Positions 6,686 to 12,090 of a stretch of 12,090 nucleotides of DNA are shown here, piece after piece. Position numbers and translations under genes: made by a program. The first letter of the stretch is position 1; each line of letters starts with the position of its first letter. Below the pieces are notes generated by a model. It had not been told where the DNA came from and did not search any database. It was given only the letters and a program-made list of their open reading frames with translations. This DNA comes from an uncultured Collinsella sp. (GTDB taxonomy: Bacteria; Actinomycetota; Coriobacteriia; Coriobacteriales; Coriobacteriaceae), in the NCBI GenBank assembly GCA_900554325.1, contig USHA01000068.1:1-12090 (forward strand), given 5' to 3'.

Positions 6686-6706
6686 GTTATCTATAAAACA
6701 GATAAC
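6686..6706. promoter_or_regulatory. LysR-type operator palindrome between lysR-type gene and metY
   Basis: GTTATCT at 6686-6692 and AGATAAC at 6700-6706 are perfect inverted 7-mers with a 7-base AT-rich spacer. They contain the ATC-N9-GAT form of the general LTTR T-N11-A box. The centre is about 66 bases before the predicted metY transcription start, exactly where LTTR recognition sites normally lie. It is 21 bases before the regulator's own ATG, so binding would also repress the regulator. Confidence 0.65.
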
Positions 6707-6726
6707 AAGTTAGCGCTTTTAAGTGA

Positions 6727-6755
6727 TTGACCGACGGAAACAATGCTCGTACTAT
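6727..6755 (+). promoter_or_regulatory. metY promoter
   Basis: TTGACC (6727-6732) and TACTAT (6750-6755) are separated by exactly 17 bases, a strong match to the vegetative sigma-A consensus. Transcription should begin near 6762, giving a leader of about 177 bases before the metY ATG. Confidence 0.75.
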
Positions 6756-6761
6756 TCAAAA

Positions 6762-6938
6762 CACACAAAGGCGGTAGGTAATTAAGCCAACCACGGAACC
6801 GGGATGCGAAAGGAGGCCTGCATATGAATTGCTTACCAAGACGAATGCCGGGCTCCTGTTTGCGCCCGTCGGCGTGATCAGGAGACAGCGACTTACTTCT
6901 CTCTTTTTATTTACTTTTGTTCGATCAAGGAGATCATC
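6762..6938 (+). promoter_or_regulatory. Structured 5' leader of metY, candidate attenuator
   Basis: The predicted leader holds two overlapping hairpins. Stem A pairs 6811-6823 with 6845-6857 (13 positions, two mismatches). Stem B pairs 6853-6866 with 6871-6884 (CTCCTG with CAGGAG, then TGCGCC with GGCGTG, one T-T mismatch, loop CGTC). Both use CTCCT at 6853-6857, so they exclude each other. CTCCT can also pair with AGGAG at 6928-6932, the metY Shine-Dalgarno. The Shine-Dalgarno of the 17-codon ORF lies in the left arm of stem A. A pyrimidine-rich tract (6891-6920) follows stem B, too far away for a classical terminator U-run. A GGTAA at 6777-6781 could pair with TTACC at 6833-6837 in the loop of stem A. 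I do not find the core motifs of SAM-I, SAM-IV, T-box or cobalamin RNAs. Confidence 0.55.
6824..6877 (+). CDS. 17-residue leader peptide upstream of metY (candidate uORF)
   Basis: The ORF encodes MNCLPRRMPGSCLRPSA. Its ATG is preceded by AAAGGAGG (6809-6816) at 7 bases, a better ribosome binding site than most genes in this window have. It lies wholly in the predicted metY leader, ends 61 bases before the metY ATG, and overlaps both hairpins. It has Cys at codons 3 (TGC) and 12 (TGT) and Met at 1 and 8. Codons 4-7 (TTA CCA AGA CGA) look rare for this GC-rich genome, so ribosomes may slow there. A stall at Cys12 would cover the shared CTCCT element. Cysteine-responsive leader peptides are known in other actinobacteria. 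The function here is inference; the ORF and its ribosome binding site are directly visible. Confidence 0.55.
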   Translation: MNCLPRRMPGSCLRPSA

Positions 6939-8249
6939 ATGAGCCAGTTCATCAACAACCCCGAGCACACCTTTGGTTTCGATACCCTGCAGCTGCACGT
7001 TGGCCAGGAGAGTGCCGATCCTGCATCCGACTCCCGTGCCGTGCCTATCTACCAGACCACGAGCTATGTGTTCCGCAACTCCCAGCACGCCGCCGACCGC
7101 TTTGGTCTTGCCGACGCCGGAAACATCTACGGCCGTCTGACCAACTCCACCCAGGGCGTCTTCGAGGATCGTATCGCCGCGCTCGAGGGTGGCGTGGCAG
7201 GTCTAGCCGTCGCCTCCGGTGCTGCTGCCATCACCTATACCCTGCAGGCCCTTGCCCAGGCCGGTGACCATGTGGTTGCCCAGAAGACTATCTACGGTGG
7301 CTCCTACAACTTGCTGGAGCATACGCTCTCCCAGTTTGGCGTCGAGACCACCTTCGTCGATGCCCATAACCTGGAAGAGGTCGAGGGGGCCATCAAGGAC
7401 AACACCACGGTCATCTATCTCGAGACGCTCGGCAACCCCAACTCCGACATCCCCAATATCGACGCCATCTCCGAGATCGCCAAGAAGCACGGTTTACCGG
7501 TTGTCGTCGACAACACCTTCGGCACCCCGTATCTGTTCCGTCCGCTGGAGCATGGTGCCAACATCGTCGTCCACTCCGCAACCAAGTTCATCGGCGGCCA
7601 CGGCACCTCGCTGGGCGGTGTGATCGTCGACGGCGGTAACTTCGATTGGAAGGCGAGCGGCAAGTATGCGCAGATCGCCGAGCCCAACCCCTCCTACCAT
7701 GGCGTCTCGTTTGCCGAGGCTGCCGGTCCCGCCGCCTTCGCAACCTATGTCCGCGCCATCCTGCTGCGTGACGAGGGCGCCTGCATCAGCCCGTTCAACG
7801 CCTGGGTTCTGCTCCAGGGCACCGAGACTCTGTCGCTGCGCGTTGACCGTCATGTCGAGAACACCAAGAAGGTCGTTGAGTTCCTGGCTGGTGACAGCCA
7901 TGTTGCCAAGGTGAATCACCCGAGCCTGCCTGAGCACCCCGATCACGAGCTCTATCAGAAGTACTTCCCCCGTGGCGGTGCCTCGATCTTTACCTTTGAG
8001 ATTAAGGGTGGCCAGGAGGCAGCTTGGAAGTTCATTGATCATCTGCAGGTGTTCTCGCTGCTCGCCAACGTGGCCGACGTCAAGTCGCTCGTCGTGCACC
8101 CGGCTACCACCACGCACTCCCAGCTGTCTGCCGAGGAGCTCGCCGAGCAGAACATCACGCCCTCAACGATCCGTCTTTCCATCGGTACCGAGAACGCCGA
8201 GGATATCATTTGGGACCTGAAGCAGGCCTTCGCCGCGCTGGACGAGTAA
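6939..8249 (+). CDS. metY: O-acetylhomoserine sulfhydrylase (PLP-dependent)
   Basis: Makes homocysteine from O-acetylhomoserine and sulfide (EC 2.5.1.49) in direct-sulfhydrylation methionine synthesis; cytoplasmic. The 436-residue length fits MetY, rather than the roughly 380-400 of cystathionine gamma-synthase and lyase. The N-terminus (FDTLQLHVGQ, then VPIYQTTSYVF) is typical. PLP-site features are YGRLTNST (64-71), the SGAAA phosphate-binding loop (93-97), D191 in VVVDNTFGTP and the Schiff-base K216 in VVHSATKFIGGHGT. The C-terminal domain has the family's SLVVHPATTTHSQLS (383-397). The ATG at 6939 has AAGGAG 6 bases upstream. It is monocistronic: its own promoter, a long structured leader, and a strong terminator 60 bases after the stop. 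Use of cysteine or O-acetylserine as a side substrate is possible. Confidence 0.95.
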   Translation: MSQFINNPEHTFGFDTLQLHVGQESADPASDSRAVPIYQTTSYVFRNSQHAADRFGLADAGNIYGRLTNSTQGVFEDRIAALEGGVAGLAVASGAAAITYTLQALAQAGDHVVAQKTIYGGSYNLLEHTLSQFGVETTFVDAHNLEEVEGAIKDNTTVIYLETLGNPNSDIPNIDAISEIAKKHGLPVVVDNTFGTPYLFRPLEHGANIVVHSATKFIGGHGTSLGGVIVDGGNFDWKASGKYAQIAEPNPSYHGVSFAEAAGPAAFATYVRAILLRDEGACISPFNAWVLLQGTETLSLRVDRHVENTKKVVEFLAGDSHVAKVNHPSLPEHPDHELYQKYFPRGGASIFTFEIKGGQEAAWKFIDHLQVFSLLANVADVKSLVVHPATTTHSQLSAEELAEQNITPSTIRLSIGTENAEDIIWDLKQAFAALDE

Positions 8250-8309
8250 AGCGACTTGTGCAAGGACCCCTTGCGACTCGATAGGTATAACTGCATAAAA
8301 TGCCTGCTC

Positions 8310-8350
8310 AAGGCGCCTGTGCGAACAATAGTTGCACAGGCGCCTTTTTT
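8310..8350 (+). terminator. Rho-independent terminator of metY
   Basis: A perfect 13-bp stem (AAGGCGCCTGTGC at 8310-8322 with 8334-8346) and an 11-base loop, followed by TTTTTT at 8345-8350. It is a textbook intrinsic terminator. Confidence 0.93.
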
Positions 8351-8562
8351 GCATAGAAAGGGCGCAAAAGACAGGGTTTTTGACACGCTTTATGCATTCG
8401 AGTTGTGGAAAACTCCTGTTGAGAGGATGTGAGTTTTACGCAATTGACGTGCGCCTTTTGAGTAAAACCGCAGGTCGCGATTTGCTCGGGGTACTATGCA
8501 GCGCGATCGAATCACACGCAGCTCAAACGCAGCAAAAACGCACTACGGAGGTTTCCAGCTAC
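8351..8562 (+). promoter_or_regulatory. Upstream region of the secreted-protein gene
   Basis: No convincing gene here. TTGACA (8380-8385) and TTGACG (8444-8449) are good -35 hexamers, but neither has a good -10 at 16-18 bases. TACTAT (8492-8497), identical to the metY -10, lacks a good -35. A perfect 7-bp inverted repeat, GTTTTAC (8433-8439) and GTAAAAC (8462-8468), flanks the TTGACG and could be an operator. The ribosome binding site ACGGAGG is at 8545-8551, 11 bases before the start, inside an ACGGAGGTTTCCA string that is also found at the slyD-like start. Confidence 0.35.
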
Positions 8563-9327
8563 ATGAGGATCGATTCACGAAAACCGAAAGCCGCCGCCCT
8601 TTCCGCCGCTCTGACCGTGGCACTTTTGGCGGGCGCCGGTGCAACTGATGCCCATGCCGCAACATTGTCCGATACGGTTGGATCTACGCCGTCCGAGACG
8701 ACGCTGGTACAGCCCGTTGACTATCGCGGCGATGGTTATGGTTCCATGCAGGAGTGGAACGCCTCGATGGAGGCCAAGCGCGATTCCCTGGAGATGCGCG
8801 CTCAGATCATCATGAATATGTATGGCGACTATGCCACCGATGACGAGCGCGCTGTGCTGCAGGGCTGTATCGACGGCGCGGGTAGCCTGTTGACGATGGG
8901 GGAGGTCGACGCCAAGTCGACCGAGCTCGATGAGCTGCGCACTGCGCTTGAGGATGCCAAGCGCGAAGCGCTCGAGGCTGCCGCCGAGGCGGAGGCTGCC
9001 GAGGCTTCGTACTACAACGCCGGTTACACTCCGTCCTACGCGTCTGCCGCGTCCTGCACGAACGGATCGGGCCTGACGCGCTCTGCGGGTGTCAATAACT
9101 ACAACGGGCGCCGCGAGACCTATTACAGCAGCAATGTGCTTTATCACTATCGCACGGGCGAATGGACTCAGGATTCTGAGGGCTTCTGGCGCGATTCCGA
9201 CGGCTATTACGTTGTTGCCGCGGGCGATATGGCCCAGGGCTCGACCTTTACGGGCTCCAAGGGTGATTGCAAGGTCTATGACTCCGGCTGCGCTGCCGGA
9301 ACCACCGACTACTACACCGGTTGGTAA
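8563..9327 (+). CDS. Secreted coiled-coil protein with C-terminal 3D/double-psi-barrel-like domain
   Basis: Not a family I can name with certainty. The 254-residue product has a Sec signal peptide (basic MRIDSRKPK, hydrophobic core 10-27, probable cleavage after DAHA at 29-32). A helical region follows (about 60-150) ending in a charged, Ala/Glu-rich coiled-coil segment (115-149), then a Tyr/Ser/Gly linker (150-180). The last 73 residues run from GRRETYYSS (182-190) through GYYVVAAGDMAQGSTFTG to VYDSGCAAGTTDYYTGW. This order, ETYY, then VVAA, GS/GT, DxGCxxGTxD and a final W, resembles the small beta-barrel (3D/DPBB-like) domains on secreted cell-wall proteins of gut Gram-positives. D240 and D249 are the candidate conserved acids. 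C236 and C243, and C102 and C165, may form disulfides. ATG at 8563 is chosen because the signal peptide starts there; the open frame back to 8332 crosses the metY terminator. A cell-wall role is inferred. Confidence 0.75.
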   Translation: MRIDSRKPKAAALSAALTVALLAGAGATDAHAATLSDTVGSTPSETTLVQPVDYRGDGYGSMQEWNASMEAKRDSLEMRAQIIMNMYGDYATDDERAVLQGCIDGAGSLLTMGEVDAKSTELDELRTALEDAKREALEAAAEAEAAEASYYNAGYTPSYASAASCTNGSGLTRSAGVNNYNGRRETYYSSNVLYHYRTGEWTQDSEGFWRDSDGYYVVAAGDMAQGSTFTGSKGDCKVYDSGCAAGTTDYYTGW

Positions 9328-9513
9328 TTTTTCTGCATCACGGATATTTGGCGGACGGGTGTCTTTACCGAGCTTTTGGGCAACGTAAAGACGTCCGTTC
9401 TATGTATGCGCCTGAGCTAACAGAGCCCTTACCGTGACGGTACGTCGCGCATATGGGCGCGGGGCACACTAGTTCATGAGAAATAAGGTCTTTCTCTTGG
9501 AGGAAGTGGTCTT
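9328..9513. other. Intergenic region with an imperfect hairpin
   Basis: No gene is visible. GTCTTTAC (9361-9368) pairs with GTAAAGAC (9385-9392), and CGGAC (9352-9356) with GTCCG (9393-9397) across a 4-base bulge, making a terminator-like hairpin after the secreted-protein gene without a good T-run. A small palindrome, ACCGTGACGGT, lies at 9431-9441. I find no clear promoter for the next gene. Confidence 0.4.
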
Positions 9514-9720
9514 GTGAATGCTCGAGATATCGCCGTTGCCGCCGTCGCGTTGATGCTTGGCTGCCTTGGTCCCACGGCCGCGCTCGTCGCGGGCATGCAG
9601 GGGACATGCGGGGCTGCTCCTATCGTGGTCGGCGCGCTGATCGCGGCCGCGCTGCTGGGAAGTGCAGGTGTAGTCCTTTGTCGCGACGATGAGGACCAGG
9701 CGTCGGAGTCGCAGCTCTAA
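9514..9720 (+). CDS. Small two-helix membrane protein, unknown function
   Basis: A 68-residue protein I do not recognise. It has two hydrophobic segments, about 5-28 (IAVAAVALMLGCLGPTAALV) and 35-55 (APIVVGALIAAALLGSAGVV). A short Gly/Cys-containing turn (GMQGTCGA) separates them, and an acidic soluble tail follows (RDDEDQASESQ). Three cysteines (17, 32, 56) lie in or near the helices. The GTG start at 9514 has GGAGGAA 8-10 bases upstream. It is flanked by non-coding DNA on both sides and followed by the bidirectional terminator at 9759, so it appears to be its own transcription unit. The ribosome binding site and hydrophobic pattern support a real gene; the small size leaves doubt. Confidence 0.6.
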   Translation: MNARDIAVAAVALMLGCLGPTAALVAGMQGTCGAAPIVVGALIAAALLGSAGVVLCRDDEDQASESQL

Positions 9721-9758
9721 CCGTTGTGAAGCTGATTTTTGACCAAAGATGAAAAAGG

Positions 9759-9794
9759 AAGCCGCCGCGAGGGGAGTGCCCCTTGCGGCGGCTT
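9759..9794. terminator. Bidirectional terminator between convergent genes
   Basis: A 16-bp stem (9759-9774 with 9779-9794; one G-U pair) with a 4-base loop AGTG. On the minus strand it is followed by TTTTT (plus-strand AAAAA at 9752-9756, two bases beyond the stem), giving a strong terminator for panE. On the plus strand only a short T-run (9793-9795) follows, so termination of the small membrane gene may be weaker. Confidence 0.88.
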
Positions 9795-9829
9795 TGCCAT
9801 TGGATCTGCTGGCTACAGTATGCCGAGCA

Positions 9830-10744
9830 CTACCAGCTGCTTTCTATTTCGCGAATCCTCTGGTAGAGCCAATCGTTTTGCGGCACTTGGATATCGTGTT
9901 TGGCGGCCAGGCGGCAAATGGTGCCCGCGAACTCCTCGACTTCGGTTTTTCGTTGTGCGATGCGGTCCTGCGCCATCGAGGGCATACCGGCGGGGTCGAT
10001 TCCCTCGATGAGGTGCACCATTTGCGTCAGGTCTGCCTCGGTCAGCTCAACGCCCTCGGCGTTGGCAACCGCAAGCGTCTCGCGCATGGCGGAGACAAAA
10101 CAGCGGCGCTGCTCGGAGCCCGGCTCCGTGGCGCTTCCGTAGGTCCCGCCGTAGGCCATGCAGGTCTGGTTGATGCCGTCGTTGAGCATGAGTTTGGCCC
10201 ACATGCGGTGCGCAATGTCGCTCTCGACGGTATGGGCGATGCCGCAGCGCGTATAGAGCTCGTCGATGGCGGTAACGGTTGCGGGCTTGGTGCCCGCTGC
10301 CGCGCCAAAGCGAATCTCGCCCGCATTGGTAAAGGTGAGCTCTCCGCTGAGGAACACGGCGTCCATGCCTTGGCAGATACCCAGGACGGTGTGCTCCCAG
10401 CCAAAGCGCTCGGCAATCTTTTGCTCGCTCGTAATGCCGTTGCACAGCGAGGCGATGAGCGTGTTGGGTCCCACGACACGCTCCATAGTCTTGAGTGCTT
10501 GGTCGAGACCGGTGGTCTTGACCGTCAGGATGACCAGATCGGCGGGCGCTGCCTCGCTGGCGCGGACGGACGTGAGATCGCAAGGCTTTCCGTTGACGGT
10601 GAGCGCATCGCCCGCGTGACGCTCAAAACGGGCGTCATCCATAACGTATTCGACGGCGTCATTGCCGAGGGCCTTGGCAATCATGCTGCCGTAGAGCAGG
10701 CCGACGCCGCCCTTGCCGATAAAGGCGACCTTGTTGATCTGCAT
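9830..10744 (-). CDS. panE: 2-dehydropantoate 2-reductase (ketopantoate reductase)
   Basis: NADPH-dependent reduction of ketopantoate to pantoate, in pantothenate and coenzyme A synthesis; cytoplasmic. In the 304-residue product the Rossmann motif is GKGGVG (10-15). K76 (LTVKT) and N102 (CNGI) match conserved cofactor-domain residues. K184 in AKLMLNDGINQT is the catalytic lysine, and E268 in PSMAQDRIAQRKTEVEEFAG corresponds to the substrate-binding Glu256 of E. coli PanE. ATG at 10744 is preferred: GAGGAG lies 9 bases upstream, whereas the upstream in-frame ATG at 10753 directly abuts that site. No panB, panC or panD is adjacent, so it stands alone. Some paralogues of this family act on other 2-keto acids, so the exact substrate is probable rather than certain. 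Confidence 0.88.
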   Translation of the reverse strand: MQINKVAFIGKGGVGLLYGSMIAKALGNDAVEYVMDDARFERHAGDALTVNGKPCDLTSVRASEAAPADLVILTVKTTGLDQALKTMERVVGPNTLIASLCNGITSEQKIAERFGWEHTVLGICQGMDAVFLSGELTFTNAGEIRFGAAAGTKPATVTAIDELYTRCGIAHTVESDIAHRMWAKLMLNDGINQTCMAYGGTYGSATEPGSEQRRCFVSAMRETLAVANAEGVELTEADLTQMVHLIEGIDPAGMPSMAQDRIAQRKTEVEEFAGTICRLAAKHDIQVPQNDWLYQRIREIESSW

Positions 10745-10760
10745 GTGAATCATCTCCTCA

Positions 10761-10799
10761 CAAAAAGGCGCCCGCGTGCGGGGCGCCTGATGGATTGTA
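10761..10799 (-). promoter_or_regulatory. panE promoter -10 and terminator-like leader hairpin
   Basis: On the minus strand TACAAT (plus-strand 10794-10799) fits a -10 box with transcription starting near 10787. The RNA would begin with a hairpin, AGGCGCCC (10766-10773) paired with GGGCGCCT (10781-10788), followed at once by TTTTT (10765-10762 plus the last stem T) and then the panE ribosome binding site. Stem plus U-run is the shape of an intrinsic terminator pointing into panE. Confidence 0.5.
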
Positions 10800-10876
10800 T
10801 GCTGCCGGGGTGATTGATGGGTGCGCGGGGCGGCTGTTATGAAAAAGAAACTATTGCGCTGTGCGCTTATGCCGCG

Positions 10877-10933
10877 GGGCAGACCGCAAAGACATGCGCG
10901 TGGTCATGCCCGGCCCCTTTCATCGGGCTTTTT
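10877..10933 (+). terminator. Orphan intrinsic terminator with competing upstream hairpin
   Basis: GCCCG (10908-10912) pairs with CGGGC (10924-10928), followed by TTTTT (10929-10933). Upstream, GGGCA-GACC-GCA (10877-10888) pairs with TGC, GGTC and TGCCC (10895-10911) with small bulges. The two structures share 10908-10911, so only one can form at a time, like an attenuator. A weak promoter, TTGATG (10814-10819) and TATGAA (10838-10843), would give a short transcript ending here. Confidence 0.45.
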
Positions 10934-10953
10934 GCTGATGTTAAAGCGGTGCC

Positions 10954-10983
10954 GTGACAGCTCGATTTCTACTGCGTTACGAT
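10954..10983 (+). promoter_or_regulatory. Candidate promoter of the aldo/keto reductase gene
   Basis: GTGACA (10954-10959) and TACGAT (10978-10983) are 18 bases apart, five and four matches to consensus. Transcription would start near 10990, giving a leader of about 80 bases. It lies after the orphan terminator, so the terminator would not block this gene. Confidence 0.4.
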
Positions 10984-11070
10984 ACGTTCTCGATTGCGAT
11001 TCCACGATGTTTCGGCTGCGTGACCATTGTGTTTCGCCTTGCCGGGGCGCTGATGGCGAAGGGAGGGGCC

Positions 11071-12090
11071 GTGCAATATCGCGTTGACCCCAAAAGCGGC
11101 AACCGTATCTCGGCGTTGGGTCTGGGCTGCATGAGGTTTCCCGGTGCGCCGGGACGTCCGGATGCGAAGACAGCCGATGCCATCATTTCCCGTGCGGTGG
11201 AGCAGGGGATTAATTATCTGGACACCGCGTATCTCTATCCCGGTAACGAGGCGTGCGTGGGCGCCTCGCTTGAGCGCTTGGGGCTGCGTGACCGGGTGTT
11301 GCTGGCGACCAAGTTGCCGCATGCTTCGTGCAAGTGCGCGGAGGATTTCGACCGGTTCTTCGATGAGCAACTGCGGCGCCTGCGGACCGACCATATCGAC
11401 TATTACCTCATGCATAACATTACCTCGCCCACCCAGTGGGAACGTGTGGTGGCGTTGGGCATTGAGGACTGGATCGCGTGTCAAAAGGCGGCGGGGCGTA
11501 TTCGCCAGATTGGTTTTTCGTACCACGGCAGCGCGGTGGATTTCCTGACGATGCTTGACGCATATGACTGGGATTTTTGCCAGATACAGTACAACTATGC
11601 CGGCGAGCGTTACCAAGCGGGAACGGCAGGACTCATGGCGGCTGCGGAGCGCGGGCTCGCGGTGTTTGTGATGGAGCCGCTGCTGGGCGGGCGTTTAGCG
11701 GGCAAGCTGCCGCCACGGGCCCGCGCTGTGCTCGATAGTGCCCGTGACCCGCATTTGCGCACTCCTGCCGCCTGGGGTCTTTCGTGGGTGTGGAATCATC
11801 CTCAGGTGACGATGCTGCTTTCTGGTATGACCGATACCGCGCAGGTGGACGAGAATTCGTCACTGGCAGACCTCGCGTTGCCGAATTCGATGACTGCCAA
11901 CCAGCTCGACACGATCGCGCACGTGCTGGATGAGTTTGAAAAATCGAATCGCGTGCCCTGCACGGGATGCGGCTACTGCATGCCATGTCCCAAGGGTATC
12001 AACATTCCCGGCTGCTTTGCCGCCTACAACGCGAGCTATGCGCACGGCTGGTTTACGGGGCTGTCGCAATACTTTACGGCGAGTGCGGTG
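11071..12090 (+). CDS. Aldo/keto reductase with C-terminal Fe-S motif (partial, cut by window end)
   Basis: NAD(P)H-dependent oxidoreductase with a TIM barrel, at least 340 residues with no stop before the edge. The catalytic tetrad of the superfamily is D51 (INYLDTAYLYP), Y56, K81 (LLATKLPH) and H115 (YLMHN). After the barrel, C297, C300, C303 and C306 form CTGCGYCMPCPKGINIP, a CxxCxxCxxCP motif expected to bind a 4Fe-4S cluster, as in the 'predicted oxidoreductase, aldo/keto reductase with ferredoxin-like domain' group of anaerobes. The remaining C-terminal part is missing. The GTG at 11071 is chosen for the GGGAGG 4 bases upstream; an in-frame ATG at 11053 would add 6 residues. Substrate unknown. 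The Fe-S motif suits an anaerobic host. Confidence 0.88.
   Translation, partial: MQYRVDPKSGNRISALGLGCMRFPGAPGRPDAKTADAIISRAVEQGINYLDTAYLYPGNEACVGASLERLGLRDRVLLATKLPHASCKCAEDFDRFFDEQLRRLRTDHIDYYLMHNITSPTQWERVVALGIEDWIACQKAAGRIRQIGFSYHGSAVDFLTMLDAYDWDFCQIQYNYAGERYQAGTAGLMAAAERGLAVFVMEPLLGGRLAGKLPPRARAVLDSARDPHLRTPAAWGLSWVWNHPQVTMLLSGMTDTAQVDENSSLADLALPNSMTANQLDTIAHVLDEFEKSNRVPCTGCGYCMPCPKGINIPGCFAAYNASYAHGWFTGLSQYFTASAV

Larger units (their letters stand above)
10800..11070. other. Long divergent intergenic region between panE and the aldo/keto reductase gene
   Basis: I find no convincing gene in these 271 bases. They hold a plus-strand terminator-like structure with a competing hairpin (10877-10933) and a candidate promoter for the aldo/keto reductase gene (10954-10983), both listed separately. 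An open frame from 10821 crosses the terminator and overlaps the next gene; its composition is Arg-rich and unlike a real protein. Confidence 0.4.

Noticed and set aside
6770..6890. Known SAM, cobalamin or T-box riboswitch in the metY leader
   Set aside because: CAGGAGAC at 6879-6886 resembles part of the cobalamin B12 box, but the rest of the box and the other core motifs are missing. SAM-I/IV cores and the T-box sequence were not found. An Infernal search against Rfam would settle it.
8332..8562. N-terminal extension of the secreted protein to 8332
   Set aside because: It would begin inside the metY terminator loop and put 77 residues before a clear signal peptide that has its own ribosome binding site.
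9749..10813. 354-residue plus-strand open frame
   Set aside because: It is antisense to panE, which has all its catalytic motifs, and it starts inside the terminator at 9759-9794.
10905..10935. SAM-I-like string (GCCCGATGAAA) on the minus strand
   Set aside because: Only one short segment resembles the SAM-I core; it is the loop of the plus-strand terminator and the other conserved segments are missing.
10821..11087. 88-residue plus-strand ORF starting MRGAAVMKKK
   Set aside because: Arg- and Cys-rich, weak ribosome binding site, runs through an intrinsic terminator and overlaps the aldo/keto reductase start in another frame.
1..12090. CRISPR arrays, tRNA or rRNA genes, insertion sequences, phage or toxin-antitoxin genes
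   Set aside because: I read both strands and saw no regularly spaced repeats, no tRNA-like cloverleaf, no transposase or integrase motifs, and no typical toxin or antitoxin pair.

Overview
The window looks like chromosomal DNA of a high-GC actinobacterium. The gut Coriobacteriia (Collinsella-like) are my best guess, inferred from high GC, GGAGG-type ribosome binding sites, compact spacing and the gene mix; no rRNA or phylogenetic marker is present to prove it. It holds 13 protein genes that I can support (one cut by the right edge), one very small upstream ORF, and several structured intergenic regions. I saw no tRNA, rRNA, CRISPR array, insertion sequence or phage gene.

Left part (1-3146): a minus-strand M19 dipeptidase is divergent from a plus-strand pair, a SlyD-like FKBP prolyl isomerase and a UreE-like protein, 3 bases apart. 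Both families are nickel chaperones, yet no urease gene is in view. A perfect 17-bp hairpin separates this pair from a Cof-type HAD phosphatase. The HAD gene converges on a PerR-like gene, and both stop codons lie in the arms of one 85-base imperfect hairpin.

Middle (3143-6665, all minus strand): the order of transcription is LysR regulator, RNase HI, Gfo/Idh/MocA oxidoreductase, acylphosphatase, PerR-like repressor. The oxidoreductase and acylphosphatase are 2 bases apart and almost certainly co-translated.

The most interesting stretch is 6666-8350. The LysR gene is divergent from metY (O-acetylhomoserine sulfhydrylase). Between them are a LysR-type palindrome centred near -66, a clear sigma-A promoter (TTGACC-N17-TACTAT), and a roughly 177-base leader. 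The leader encodes a 17-codon ORF with an excellent Shine-Dalgarno and two Cys codons, overlapping two mutually exclusive hairpins. A CTCCT element shared by them could also pair with the metY Shine-Dalgarno. This looks like a leader-peptide attenuator for sulfur amino acid synthesis that matches no riboswitch class I could recognise. metY ends in a textbook terminator.

Right part (8351-12090): a secreted protein with a coiled coil and a C-terminal 3D/double-psi-barrel-like domain, a 68-residue two-helix membrane protein, a bidirectional terminator, a convergent ketopantoate reductase (panE), a 326-base divergent intergenic region with two terminator-like hairpins that no known gene needs, and an aldo/keto reductase with a C-terminal Fe-S motif that runs off the window.
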